Counted from the first letter of the stretch, positions 15,922-24,357 are shown. The stretch is 36,936 nucleotides of DNA from Sharpea azabuensis DSM 18934 (GCF_000702165.1 NZ_JNKU01000029.1:1-36936), one strand, 5' to 3'. Notes: generated from the sequence alone by a model not told the origin. A program made the numbers and translations.

Positions 15922-17313
15922 CTAGAATTTTAAATTTCTTGGTGTTCTTGGGAATGGTTCTACATCTCTGATATTTTCCATACCTGTGAGATACATTAAG
16001 AAGCGATCGAAGCCTAAGCCAAAGCCAGCATGCTTACAGCCACCAAATCTTCTTAAATCCATATACCATTGTAATGTGTCCTTAGTCATGCCTTTTTCAT
16101 CCATGATCTTTTCTAAGACATCATAACGTTCTTCACGCTGTGAGCCACCACAAAGTTCACCAACTCCAGGCACCAACAAGTCTGCAGCAGCCACTGTCTT
16201 GCCATCATCGTTAAGACGCATATAGAATGCTTTAATATCTTTTGGATAGTCTGTTAAGAATACTGGACCTTTAACGATTTCTTCACAGATATAACGTTCA
16301 TGTTCACTATTGAGATCAACACCCCAGTAAACCTTGTTTTCGAATTTGTGACCGTTCTTGATAGCTTCTTCAAGAATGTTGATGGCTTCCGTATATGTCA
16401 TGCGGGCAAAATGAGAATCTCTCACTTTTGTGATGCGGTTAATGCAGTCTTTATCGATAAACTGGTTGAAGAATTGCATTTCTTCAGGCGCATTATCTAA
16501 GACATACTGGATGCAGTACTTGATCATATCTTCCATCAAGTCCATATCATCAGCTAAATCCGCAAAGGCAATTTCAGGTTCAACCATCCAGAATTCTGAA
16601 GCATGTCTTGTTGTATTGGAATTTTCTGCTCTGAAAGCTGGACCAAATGTATAGACATCTCTAAAAGCCATTGCAAAAGCTTCTACATGAAGCTGACCAG
16701 TTACAGTTAAGAAAGCTTCTTTACCAAAGAAATCTTTTTCAAAATCAGTATCATCGATTGTTGTTGCTCTAAACATTTCCCCAGCACCCTCACCATCATT
16801 ACCAGTGATGATTGGTGTATGAACATAGACAAAGCCCTGAGACTGGAAGAATTCATGGATGGCCATGGACAGAACTGATCTTAATCTGAAGATGGCAAAG
16901 AAAGTATTACCTCTTACTCTTAAATGAGGGATTTCACGTAAGTATTCAAAGGAATGTCTCTTTTTCTGTAATGGATAATCTTCATCACAGGCACCTTCTA
17001 CTTCGATTTCTGTTGCTTCAATTTCAAAAGGCTGCTTAGCTTCAGGTGTATATTTCAATTTGCCTAACACATGAATAGCACTGCCTGTAGAAATATGTTT
17101 GGCTTCATCAAAATTCTTGAGATTATCAGAATAAACAACCTGAGCATTTCTAAAATATGTCCCGTCATTTAAGGCAATAAAGCCAATCTTACCACTTGGA
17201 CGATTCGTTCTCACCCAGCCTTCAAGCTCTACATATTCTAAGCTATCCTGCTCGACCTGATCTCCACTCAGGCATAATTCATATAATTCTCTAATAGTCA
17301 TGAATTCAAACAT
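15922..17313 (-). CDS. asnS: Asparaginyl-tRNA synthetase
   Basis: Charges tRNA-Asn. 463 residues: N-terminal OB-fold anticodon-binding domain (about 20-115, [24 protein letters not shown]) and the class II catalytic core. Motif 2 is around [21 protein letters not shown], quoted here only as its [15 protein letters not shown] part, and motif 3 is [15 protein letters not shown]. The ATG at 17313 follows GAGGAG and lies five bases after the rex stop; an earlier in-frame ATG would overlap rex and lacks a ribosome site. It is the last gene of the t6A/rex operon. In Bacillus asnS is next to dnaD, so its position here is rearranged. Confidence 0.96.
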   Translation of the reverse strand: MFEFMTIRELYELCLSGDQVEQDSLEYVELEGWVRTNRPSGKIGFIALNDGTYFRNAQVVYSDNLKNFDEAKHISTGSAIHVLGKLKYTPEAKQPFEIEATEIEVEGACDEDYPLQKKRHSFEYLREIPHLRVRGNTFFAIFRLRSVLSMAIHEFFQSQGFVYVHTPIITGNDGEGAGEMFRATTIDDTDFEKDFFGKEAFLTVTGQLHVEAFAMAFRDVYTFGPAFRAENSNTTRHASEFWMVEPEIAFADLADDMDLMEDMIKYCIQYVLDNAPEEMQFFNQFIDKDCINRITKVRDSHFARMTYTEAINILEEAIKNGHKFENKVYWGVDLNSEHERYICEEIVKGPVFLTDYPKDIKAFYMRLNDDGKTVAAADLLVPGVGELCGGSQREERYDVLEKIMDEKGMTKDTLQWYMDLRRFGGCKHAGFGLGFDRFLMYLTGMENIRDVEPFPRTPRNLKF

Positions 17314-17317
17314 ATCA

Positions 17318-17956
17318 TTACTCCTCTTCATTCGCTTTCATTTTTAATTCTAATTCCTGAATTGCGACAACAACATCAACAGACTGTACTTCGACACCCT
17401 TAGGTACAACAAAGTGATTATGTGTAAAATCGACAATTCCCTTAACACCTAATTTCACTAAGCGATTAACAGTCTCCTGAACATCATCAGAAATACATAA
17501 TATCGCAATCTTACATTTATCTGGGAAAGATGTCTCTAAATCATCAATATTATAAATATCAATGCCATAGACACTACCGACCTTATCAGGATTGGCATCA
17601 TAGGCACAGACAATCTTTCCAACCGTATATTTCCAACGATTATATTTTAAGATGGCACTGCCGAGATTACCAACACCAATAAGAATGATCGATTCATCAA
17701 GTCCAAGACCAAGCATTTCGCTTAATGCTTCAATCATATGATTGGTATCATACCCATAGCCTCTTTTTCCAAGAGTCTCTTTCTGAGGCAAAAAACCAAA
17801 ATCACGACGGATTGTCGTATCCTGGATATGTGTCACTTCCGCAAGTTCACTGCTTAAGAAATTATCCTTACCAATGTGTCCCATTGCTCGTAAGGCTTTT
17901 AAATAAATAGGAAAACGCGCCATTGTCGCTCTTGAGATTTTTTTCTTTTCTGCCAT
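17318..17956 (-). CDS. rex: Redox-sensing repressor Rex
   Basis: NADH/NAD+-responsive transcription factor controlling fermentation and respiration genes. 212 residues from the ATG at 17956, one base after the tsaD stop. The N-terminal winged helix holds [20 protein letters not shown] (about 35-54), and the Rossmann domain has GVGNLG at 94-99. The C-terminal helix KMKANEEE is the domain-swapped end. In Bacillus rex lies downstream of tsaE-tsaB-rimI-tsaD, so the neighbourhood is partly ancestral. A possible Rex site is present in the operon promoter (20981-20998), suggesting self-regulation. Confidence 0.96.
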   Translation of the reverse strand: MAEKKKISRATMARFPIYLKALRAMGHIGKDNFLSSELAEVTHIQDTTIRRDFGFLPQKETLGKRGYGYDTNHMIEALSEMLGLGLDESIILIGVGNLGSAILKYNRWKYTVGKIVCAYDANPDKVGSVYGIDIYNIDDLETSFPDKCKIAILCISDDVQETVNRLVKLGVKGIVDFTHNHFVVPKGVEVQSVDVVVAIQELELKMKANEEE

Positions 17957-17957
17957 A

Positions 17958-18962
17958 TTATTTACCTGCACTTTCATTTTCCAGATCAAAATCCGGTTTA
18001 ACAGAAATATCAAGTGAACTAAACACTTTGTGACGATACATCACGCTACCAGCAGCCGCAATCATTGCTGCATTATCCGTACAGTATTTCATAGGTGGGA
18101 AGATTGCTGGAATTTCACTATTTGCCATTTTTTCTCTTAGGCCCTTGTTGGCAGAAACACCGCCGGCGACAATAATTTCTTTCACGCCTAAATCTCTCGC
18201 TGCCTTGATGGCTTTTGAGCTAATCGTATCCATGGCAACTTCCTGGAAACTTGCTGCCAAGTCATTTCCTCTAATTTGCTCATGACGCTGATCAGCATTA
18301 TGCTTTAAATTAATCACCGCACTCTTTAAGCCAGAGAAAGAGAAATTATAGCTGCCATCATCTAAAGGACGAGGCAAGTCATAAGTCACTTCTCCCTCAT
18401 GCGCCATTTTATCTAGCACTGGACCACCTGGATAAGGTAAATGGAGAACTCGTCCAACCTTATCATAGGCTTCACCAATGGCATCATCAAATGTCGTACC
18501 AATTACTTCAAACTGGAATTCATCACGCATATAAACAAGTTCCGTATGTCCACCTGAAACAACTAAAGCCAAAGCTGGATAATGGATGGTATTTTCTAGA
18601 TTATTGGCATAGATATGTCCAGCAATATGATGAACGCCAATAAGAGGGACATTAAGCGCAAGGGCTAAAGTCTTGGCTTCCTGCATGCCCACATGCAATG
18701 ACCCAACAAGTCCTGGACCCTTTGTCACTGCAATGGCATCAATGTCTTGTGGTGTAATGTTGGCTTGACGTAATGCTTCACGCAAAACAGCTGAGACACA
18801 TTCAACATGTTTACGTGAGGCAATTTCTGGGACAACACCACCATATTGTTTATGAATATCAATTTGTGACGCCACAACATTGGCGAGCAGTTCTTTTTCA
18901 TTGCGTAATATCGCAACGCTCATTTCATCACAACTTGATTCAATCGCTAAGATTGTACTCAC
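17958..18962 (-). CDS. tsaD: tRNA t6A threonylcarbamoyltransferase TsaD
   Basis: Transfers the threonylcarbamoyl group to A37 of ANN-decoding tRNAs. The 334 residues have the metal-binding histidines at 111 and 115 in GVHHIAGHIYAN, the same numbers as in E. coli, and the nucleotide-binding GGHTELV and VAGGVSANKGLR motifs. The start codon is GTG at 18962, directly after the rimI stop, with AAAGGAAG as ribosome site. TsaB, TsaE and TsaD genes are all in this operon; TsaC/YwlC, which makes the intermediate, is not in the window. Confidence 0.97.
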   Translation of the reverse strand: MSTILAIESSCDEMSVAILRNEKELLANVVASQIDIHKQYGGVVPEIASRKHVECVSAVLREALRQANITPQDIDAIAVTKGPGLVGSLHVGMQEAKTLALALNVPLIGVHHIAGHIYANNLENTIHYPALALVVSGGHTELVYMRDEFQFEVIGTTFDDAIGEAYDKVGRVLHLPYPGGPVLDKMAHEGEVTYDLPRPLDDGSYNFSFSGLKSAVINLKHNADQRHEQIRGNDLAASFQEVAMDTISSKAIKAARDLGVKEIIVAGGVSANKGLREKMANSEIPAIFPPMKYCTDNAAMIAAAGSVMYRHKVFSSLDISVKPDFDLENESAGK

Positions 18963-19397
18963 TTAAATCTTCCTTTCTTTCATCATGAGATATGCATCTT
19001 CATGATTATCGAGATAATAGTCTTTTCGAATAGCTTCTTTTTTAAAGCCATAGGATTCATAAAGCTTGATGGCTTTTACGTTTGAGACACGTACCTCAAG
19101 AGTAATCGCTTCACAATCCTTTGTTTCTTCGATGACCTTATTCATTAATAACTTGCTTAATCCTTCGCCCTGTCTTTCTTTGGCGATACCTATTGTAGTA
19201 ATCTGGGCCGTCTCATATGTAATCCAGATACCCACATATCCAACAATCTTGTCGTCTTCTAAGACATAATATTTGGCATAAGGATTAGAGAAGAGTTCAT
19301 ATATGTAATCGTCCTTACTCCAAGGTGAAGAAAAGAGCTGATGTTCTAAGGGCATGATGTTATCAAGATCACTTAATCTCATCGCTCTTAATAACAT
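18963..19397 (-). CDS. rimI: Ribosomal-protein S18 alanine N-acetyltransferase RimI
   Basis: GNAT-family acetyltransferase of 144 residues. The acetyl-CoA loop is IAKERQGEGLSKLLM (about 72-86), followed by LEVRVSNVKAIKLYESYGFKKEA, of which the ArgVal-x-Asn and LYESYGF parts are typical of RimI. The ATG at 19397 overlaps the fused tsaE-tsaB gene by ten bases, and the stop is adjacent to the tsaD GTG. Position between tsaB and tsaD is the usual one in firmicutes and supports the RimI call over a generic GNAT enzyme. Confidence 0.9.
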   Translation of the reverse strand: MLLRAMRLSDLDNIMPLEHQLFSSPWSKDDYIYELFSNPYAKYYVLEDDKIVGYVGIWITYETAQITTIGIAKERQGEGLSKLLMNKVIEETKDCEAITLEVRVSNVKAIKLYESYGFKKEAIRKDYYLDNHEDAYLMMKERKI

Positions 19398-20428
19398 GCT
19401 TTTTTAGCCTCAACCTCTTTAATATATTGAGGAACAAGTAAATCTGGTTGTTCAACTGGTTCTTCCTTTTTAGAAAGGGCAAAGATATTATCAACTAACT
19501 GACTGTTATCACTTTCTACCCCAACAAGTTCCCCATCACCAACAATCTTATAATCAGGATAACGCTTTCTTAAGTGATCAAACTCATCAATACTCATCAA
19601 CTGATCTTCAACAATATTCTTGCCCTGATCAAATACCCCGACAAATAATTTATGACTTCTTGCATCAATAATACTTATCGCCTTACTATTTCCAGCATAG
19701 GCTGCTAGAGAACTAACAACCTTAATTTTTACTGGGGCAATCACAGCGAGTGTTTTCGCAATTGTCATTGCAACACGAACACCTGTATAGCTGCCAGGAC
19801 CTTTTGTGATAACCATTTCATCAATGTCCATCAGGCTTACATTTTGATGCTCGAGTATTTCCTGAAGTTTCGGAATGGCATATTCTGACTGACGCTTAGA
19901 TTCATTAACGAGAATGGCTTCTAGTTTTTCATCACCACGATATAATCCAATACCTAAATATTGATTGGATGTATCCATTACCAATGTCATCTTCATAGCG
20001 TTTACTAAATCCTCATATTTCTTACCCGTTGGCTTGAGTTCTAGTGAACGAGTATTATCTTCATTCTTATAAATAGTGATATCTAGATGTTCTTTTGGAA
20101 TGATATCACTGATGAATTCAGGCCATTCAATCACACAGACACCACCATCATCAAAGATTTCTTCAAATCCTAGATCATCATCCTGGCCTTCAAGACGATA
20201 GGCATCAAAATGATTAAGCGTCAAACGTCCCTCATAGGATTTAAGAATTGTAAAAGTTGGTGAATTAATGACGCGCTTTACCCCAAGGCCTGCACCAATT
20301 CCCTTCGTCAGTGTCGTCTTGCCGGCGCCAAGTTCACCATTAAGCGTAATAATCATATTGGGCTGTAATGCTTGCCCGAGCTTTTTGCCAAAGGCAATCA
20401 TTGCCGCTTCATTTTCAAATTTCATCAT
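19388..20428 (-). CDS. TsaE-TsaB fusion protein (tRNA t6A synthesis)
   Basis: 346 residues read without interruption through two proteins that are normally separate. Residues 1-143 are TsaE, the ATPase: Walker A GELGAGKTT at 31-39, NSPTFT at 55-60 and EWPE at 101-104. Residues about 145-346 are TsaB, the ASKHA-fold scaffold that activates TsaD: MTLVMDTSNQYLGIG and KGPGSYTGVRVAMTIAK at 209-225. The join reads YEDLVNAMKMTLVMD; an internal ATG at the join (about 19996) has only a distant GAGG upstream, so a separate TsaB product is possible but weakly supported. Start: ATG at 20428 after GGAG, overlapping the DUF402 gene. In Bacillus these are two adjacent genes. Confidence 0.93.
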   Translation of the reverse strand: MMKFENEAAMIAFGKKLGQALQPNMIITLNGELGAGKTTLTKGIGAGLGVKRVINSPTFTILKSYEGRLTLNHFDAYRLEGQDDDLGFEEIFDDGGVCVIEWPEFISDIIPKEHLDITIYKNEDNTRSLELKPTGKKYEDLVNAMKMTLVMDTSNQYLGIGLYRGDEKLEAILVNESKRQSEYAIPKLQEILEHQNVSLMDIDEMVITKGPGSYTGVRVAMTIAKTLAVIAPVKIKVVSSLAAYAGNSKAISIIDARSHKLFVGVFDQGKNIVEDQLMSIDEFDHLRKRYPDYKIVGDGELVGVESDNSQLVDNIFALSKKEEPVEQPDLLVPQYIKEVEAKKACY

Positions 20429-20960
20429 TTTTATGTACTCCATTTCTGTATGCCTCATACCATTTCAATGCGAAATCAGGCCTGAAGGCTCCAGTCATAT
20501 TACGAGCTTCTTCAATTAAAATATCCAGCTGTTGGTGGAAAATGCGATCCAAGTCATCACTATAGCCATAAAGCTTACGATGAGCAGCATATTCACCCTC
20601 ATCGAGAACTTTATAACGATAATCAGGATAGACTTTTAAATCTAAATCATAATCAATATATTTCAATGCCTCACCATCATAGAGCGTTGGCGATGCAATA
20701 TTGACATAATAATATACACCTGTTTTTCTAATCATACAGATAACATTATACCAGCGATCCTTAGGAAAATAACAGATTGCCGGTTCCCTCGTCATCCATT
20801 TACGACCATTGCTTTCTGTGACCAGGGTATGATCATTAATGACAATAAAATGACGTTTTGTTTCTTCCAAAACAACACATTTATCCCATGTACGATGGGG
20901 CTTTCCATCGTGCTTGTAACAGTGAATGAGAAGCTCTTTACCTACTAAAGAATCACTCAT
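20415..20960 (-). CDS. DUF402 (Ntdp-type nucleoside phosphatase) protein
   Basis: 181 residues from the ATG at 20960, after GAGGTG; the longer frame to 20996 lacks a ribosome site. The barrel core has FPKDRWYNVICMI, YYYVNIASP and DYDLDLKVYPD, matching the DUF402 family whose characterised member (staphylococcal Ntdp) hydrolyses nucleoside tri- and diphosphates. The acidic DYDLDL cluster would hold metal. It is the first gene of the six-gene operon with the t6A genes, rex and asnS, overlapping tsaE-tsaB by 14 bases. Nucleotide hydrolysis in this organism is inferred. Confidence 0.85.
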   Translation of the reverse strand: MSDSLVGKELLIHCYKHDGKPHRTWDKCVVLEETKRHFIVINDHTLVTESNGRKWMTREPAICYFPKDRWYNVICMIRKTGVYYYVNIASPTLYDGEALKYIDYDLDLKVYPDYRYKVLDEGEYAAHRKLYGYSDDLDRIFHQQLDILIEEARNMTGAFRPDFALKWYEAYRNGVHKNDEI

Positions 20961-20979
20961 TGTACACCTCACCGTGGTC

Positions 20980-21008
20980 ATTATACACGTTTTCACAAGC
21001 CTTGAAAA
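20980..21008 (-). promoter_or_regulatory. Promoter of the t6A-rex-asnS operon
   Basis: Minus strand: -35 TTTTCA (21003-21008), 17-base spacer, -10 TATAAT (20980-20985), with GAGGTG and the DUF402 ATG just downstream. Confidence 0.7.
20981..20998 (-). promoter_or_regulatory. Possible Rex operator
   Basis: Minus-strand TTGTGAA-N4-TGTATAA matches the Rex-type palindrome TTGTGAA-N4-TTCACAA at 11 of 14 positions, with one perfect half. It covers the spacer and most of the -10 of the operon that encodes rex. Position and sequence suggest autoregulation; the second half is imperfect because it doubles as the -10. Confidence 0.4.
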
Positions 21009-21056
21009 CTGCTAACCTCTAAAAATGACATGTTCAAGCACGAAAAGACAATACCC

Positions 21057-21084
21057 TAGACTTAAAAAGAGAATAAGCTATAAT
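21057..21084 (+). promoter_or_regulatory. Promoter facing the 21.1-21.6 kb interval
   Basis: -35 TAGACT (21057-21062), 16-base spacer, -10 TATAAT (21079-21084), on the plus strand. The expected start near 21091 coincides with the first base-paired segment of the interval. Confidence 0.5.
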
Positions 21085-21620
21085 ATTTTCACGAGGCAAT
21101 CTTAAAACATTATTAAACCAAGCCTCGCATTCAAAAGCATGAAGCCAGAACGTTAGGACACTTACAAGTGTCAAAGAGCGTTATTTTACTAGAGATTTTT
21201 ATTCAAGCAGATGTATGATAGGCTTGTAGTCTGTCGTCATTTAAAGATGAAATACATGCCGCATCAATCTCATCAGCTTTAGTTTTTCTAAGGGTGGTGA
21301 CTTGTAAGAACCCCTTGATAAGAAGCAATTGGCTTTGTCGCCACCAAATACGTTATGAAGATGACCTGCTTAAAATAGTTTAGCACTGATGGTACGCATG
21401 AGTTTCTTCTTTGTATAATCACATGATTCATAAGCTTTTTGATCAGCTATGTGTTCAAGAAAGTGCGGCAGGATTCACCTTGAAACAGTACAGATATTTT
21501 CTATTGAAAGTTAGATACAAATCCACAGTGTGTCATCAATGGCCGTAGATGATAGAACTCTTATTTCGGCTAGAAAGGAAAATACGCAATTCTAAACTTA
21601 GATTGAGTATACGTGATTTA
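21085..21620 (+). other. Gene-free 0.5 kb interval; candidate structured RNA or long leader
   Basis: No convincing gene on either strand. A plus-strand promoter-like sequence points into it. Several complementary segments are visible: CGAGGC 21092-21097 with GCCTCG 21122-21127; GACACT 21157-21162 with AGTGTC 21167-21172, enclosed by AACG 21149-21152 and CGTT 21179-21182; ATGTAT 21211-21216 with ATACAT 21252-21257; GGTGGTGAC 21293-21301 with GTCGCCACC 21337-21345. I do not recognise RNase P RNA, tmRNA, SRP RNA, 6S RNA or a known riboswitch. On the minus strand, stretches of 34-43 codons between stops exist, so a decayed gene is an alternative. Confidence 0.4.
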
Positions 21621-22271
21621 ATGAAAGGTGCAATATTTGATGTTGATGGTACTTTACTTGATTCCATGGCAATTTGGACAAAGGCTGATACCATCTATCT
21701 AGCTCGTCATAACATTATAGCGACAGAAGAACTCTCCCGTCTTTTCTTCAACATGACCCTTGAAAAAAGCATTGCCTATATGCATGATGAGCTTCATATT
21801 CCTGACTCCCCTGCTTTAATCAAGCATGACTTGTTGAAGATTGTAGAAGACTTCTATGAGCATGAAGTTGAGCTCAAGGATCATATGTATGACATTATTC
21901 AGAAATTTAAGGCAAAGCATATCCCCATGGTCATTGCCACAAGCAACACCAAAAGCATTATTGAAAAGGCCCTCAGTCGCTTAAATGTCATGGATGACTT
22001 TACTTATATTCTCACTTGCGATGAAGCAGGTGTCGATAAAACAACACCAGCTATCTATCTCAAAGCAGCCTATTATACCAACTCTTCTCCTTCTGATACC
22101 TTTGTATTTGAAGATGCCCTTCATGGTGCCTCTTCTGCCAAGGAAGGTGGTTTTAAGGTTGTTGGTGTCTTTGATGACTACAGTAAAGACTATAAGCATG
22201 ATCTTATGGCAATAGCTGATTACTATCTTGAGAGTGATGAAGATTATCAGCACTTTTTAGAAGATATCTGA
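21621..22271 (+). CDS. HAD-family phosphatase (beta-phosphoglucomutase-like)
   Basis: 216 residues if started at the ATG at 21621. Motif I FDVDGTLLDSM supplies the two catalytic Asp residues, motif II is ATSNTKSII, the motif III Lys is in GVDKTTPAIY, and motif IV is FEDALHGASSAKEGG. The helical cap lies at about 15-80, as in beta-phosphoglucomutase and small sugar-phosphate or nucleotide phosphatases. No strong ribosome site precedes 21621; an in-frame ATG at 21549 would add 24 residues with no family resemblance. It precedes ackA by 81 bases, and its stop codon lies in the putative cre site. Substrate unknown. Confidence 0.85.
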   Translation: MKGAIFDVDGTLLDSMAIWTKADTIYLARHNIIATEELSRLFFNMTLEKSIAYMHDELHIPDSPALIKHDLLKIVEDFYEHEVELKDHMYDIIQKFKAKHIPMVIATSNTKSIIEKALSRLNVMDDFTYILTCDEAGVDKTTPAIYLKAAYYTNSSPSDTFVFEDALHGASSAKEGGFKVVGVFDDYSKDYKHDLMAIADYYLESDEDYQHFLEDI

Positions 22272-22282
22272 AAGTGTTTTCG
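22269..22282 (+). promoter_or_regulatory. Putative CcpA cre site for ackA
   Basis: TGAAAGTGTTTTCG matches the cre pattern TGWAARCGYTWWCW at 12 of 14 positions. It is centred about 50 bases upstream of the expected ackA start site, the position from which CcpA activates ackA in Bacillus. It overlaps the HAD gene stop codon (22269-22271). Confidence 0.5.
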
Positions 22283-22314
22283 TTTATTTTCTCGTCTTTT
22301 CTCCTTTTTAGGTC

Positions 22315-22320
22315 TATAAT
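22315..22320 (+). promoter_or_regulatory. ackA -10 box
   Basis: TATAAT, 33 bases before the ackA ATG. The -35 region is poor, as expected for an activated promoter. AGAAGGAG is the ribosome site. Confidence 0.55.
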
Positions 22321-22352
22321 GACAACGTAAAATAAGTAGAAGGAGATTTGAT

Positions 22353-23543
22353 ATGGCGAAAATTATGGTTGTCAATTGTGGAAGTTCATCTTTGAAATTC
22401 CAGTTATTTGAAATGGATAACGAAGAAGTTATTACTTCAGGTATTGTTGAAAGAATTGGTTATGAAGATGCCATCTTCACAATTAAGTACAATGGTAAAA
22501 AAGAAACAAAAACATTGAGTGTTCCAACACACAACGAAGCAGTCGCATTGCTTTTAGATAACTTACTTGATAAACACATCGTTGAGTCACTTGATGAAAT
22601 CAAGGGCATTGGTCATCGTGTTGTCCAGGGTGGCAGCTACTTTGATTCAAGCGTACGTATTGATGATGATGTTAAGGCGAAGATTGAAGAGCTCATTCCA
22701 TTAGCACCTCTTCACAATCAGGCTCATCTTATTGGTATTAATGCCTGCATGAAGGCTATGCCAGAGGCTGGTGAAACAGCTACTTTTGATACTGCATTCC
22801 ACCAGACAATGCCTGCTAAAAACTATATTTATCCAATTCCATATGAATATTATACAGATCACAAGATCAGAAAATATGGTGCCCATGGCACATCACATTA
22901 CTATGTCAGCCAGCGTACAATTGAATATTTAGGTCATCCTGAACATTCCAATGTCATTGTTTGTCACTTAGGTGCTGGTGCTTCACTTTGTGCTGTAAAG
23001 GACGGTAAGTCTTATAATACATCAATGGGTCTGACACCTTTAGCTGGGGTCATGATGAGCACACGCTGTGGTGATATTGATGCATCCGTTATTGATTATC
23101 TTGATGAAAACTTACATATGTCTATTAAAGATATCACAAATATGTTGAATAAGAAATCTGGCTTACTTGGTGTATCAGGTGTTTCAGGTGATATGCGTGA
23201 TGTCAAAGCAGCTGCTGATGAAGGCAACGAACGTGCAAAACTTGCCATCGATATCTTTATCAGAAGAGTTGCTGACTACATCGGTAAGTACTTTGTGCAA
23301 TTAGGCAAGGTTGATGCTATCAGCTTCACTGCTGGTATTGGTGAAAATGCTCCTTGGGTGAGAAAACTGATTCTTGAAGCTGTTGGACAAGCTCTTGGTA
23401 TTGTCATTGATGATGATGCAAATGAAAATGGCAAGGGTGAACGTCTAATTTCTGCTCCAGAAAGCAAAGTCAAGGTTTATGTCATTCCTACAAATGAAGA
23501 ACTTGTCATTGCCAGAGATGCTAAAAAAATCTTAAACTTATAG
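22353..23543 (+). CDS. ackA: Acetate kinase
   Basis: Converts acetyl phosphate and ADP to acetate and ATP, the energy-yielding step of overflow fermentation. The 396 residues carry the ASKHA signature motifs: VNCGSSSLKFQLF at the start, FDTAFHQTMP, YGAHGTSHYYVS, CHLGAGAS, and FTAGIGENAPWVR near 330. Length and start (ATG at 22353 after AGAAGGAG) are normal. pta is not adjacent. It ends in a strong terminator. The upstream cre-like site suggests catabolite activation. Confidence 0.97.
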   Translation: MAKIMVVNCGSSSLKFQLFEMDNEEVITSGIVERIGYEDAIFTIKYNGKKETKTLSVPTHNEAVALLLDNLLDKHIVESLDEIKGIGHRVVQGGSYFDSSVRIDDDVKAKIEELIPLAPLHNQAHLIGINACMKAMPEAGETATFDTAFHQTMPAKNYIYPIPYEYYTDHKIRKYGAHGTSHYYVSQRTIEYLGHPEHSNVIVCHLGAGASLCAVKDGKSYNTSMGLTPLAGVMMSTRCGDIDASVIDYLDENLHMSIKDITNMLNKKSGLLGVSGVSGDMRDVKAAADEGNERAKLAIDIFIRRVADYIGKYFVQLGKVDAISFTAGIGENAPWVRKLILEAVGQALGIVIDDDANENGKGERLISAPESKVKVYVIPTNEELVIARDAKKILNL

Positions 23544-23546
23544 AAA

Positions 23547-23576
23547 GAGTGTTGGCTTAGCCAACACCCTTTTTTA
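23547..23576 (+). terminator. ackA terminator
   Basis: GTGTTGGC/GCCAACAC with a TTA loop followed by CCTTTTTT. It abuts the convergent gene's stop at 23574. Confidence 0.9.
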
Positions 23577-24356
23577 ATCAATTTTTGTCACTTCACTGGC
23601 ATAATAGTTTTCTAAATGTGTGAGGGCTAAAGGAATAACAGTCTCATTTGTGACATCATGTCCTTCATATTCCAAATCATCCAGACTTACCACATATTTC
23701 CCTTTTCCTATTTTTTCTTTATTGAAAGTTGAATCAATTCCAACAACCTGATAATAGTAATACTTTGAAGAATGTTCCATCTCGTCATCCTTGTGATGAT
23801 CAGCTTTGTAGATTAAGACAAACGAATCAAAATCTTGATGCTTCAAAAAATAAGTTCCATAGTAGCTAAAGCTATCGTCCTCTCCATCATTATGATCATT
23901 GGCTGAAAGCTTTGCGAAGGCTTGGTTTTTGAGCTCAGTAAGCAATGACTTATCGATTTCTGTTCCCTTTTTATAGCGATATGGCAAACCGCTGGCCTTA
24001 AAGGTTCTTTGTGTATTGACAATACGCAAGTTAAGCTGTTTCGCTATTTCATGATTATAATCCGAAGTGATTGTTATGCTTTCGCCATTGGAAAGATGGG
24101 ATGACTTGTTGGCTTGATAGGACACACTCTGTAAGAATTTCTGGTAGCGATTAGTAGTCTCCTCGTCAAAATGATAATCCACATAATCTATTGAAGCCAA
24201 GCCGGAGATACCAATATAGTGCACCGTCATATTCTTAGAGAGATCAATTTTGGTTTTGCTAAGATAGGCATTCCAATAATAAAGACCACAAGCCAAAACA
24301 ACAATTACTAGTACAACAAAAAGGATCACTCTTTTCTTTGAAGATTCCTTACTCAT
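23574..24356 (-). CDS. Membrane-anchored exported protein of unknown function
   Basis: Not recognised. 260 residues: a basic N-terminus (MSKESSKKR), one membrane helix (about 9-31), then an extracellular part of about 230 residues rich in Tyr, Asp, His and Lys. A Cys at 23 lies inside the helix; the preceding residues are not a clear lipobox. It begins one base after the stop of the zinc-ribbon membrane protein, so the two are cotranscribed and perhaps work together at the envelope. The acidic NDHNDGEDD patch near 155 could bind a cation (inference). Confidence 0.75.
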   Translation of the reverse strand: MSKESSKKRVILFVVLVIVVLACGLYYWNAYLSKTKIDLSKNMTVHYIGISGLASIDYVDYHFDEETTNRYQKFLQSVSYQANKSSHLSNGESITITSDYNHEIAKQLNLRIVNTQRTFKASGLPYRYKKGTEIDKSLLTELKNQAFAKLSANDHNDGEDDSFSYYGTYFLKHQDFDSFVLIYKADHHKDDEMEHSSKYYYYQVVGIDSTFNKEKIGKGKYVVSLDDLEYEGHDVTNETVIPLALTHLENYYASEVTKID

Positions 24357-24357
24357 T

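Noticed and set aside
21207-21500. Minus-strand decayed gene within the 0.5 kb interval
   Set aside because: Open stretches of 34-43 codons exist but need in-frame stops and shifts, and the peptides match nothing I recognise. Kept only as an alternative explanation.
21085-21620. RNase P RNA, tmRNA, SRP RNA or 6S RNA
   Set aside because: None of the conserved core sequences I know for these RNAs could be found on either strand.
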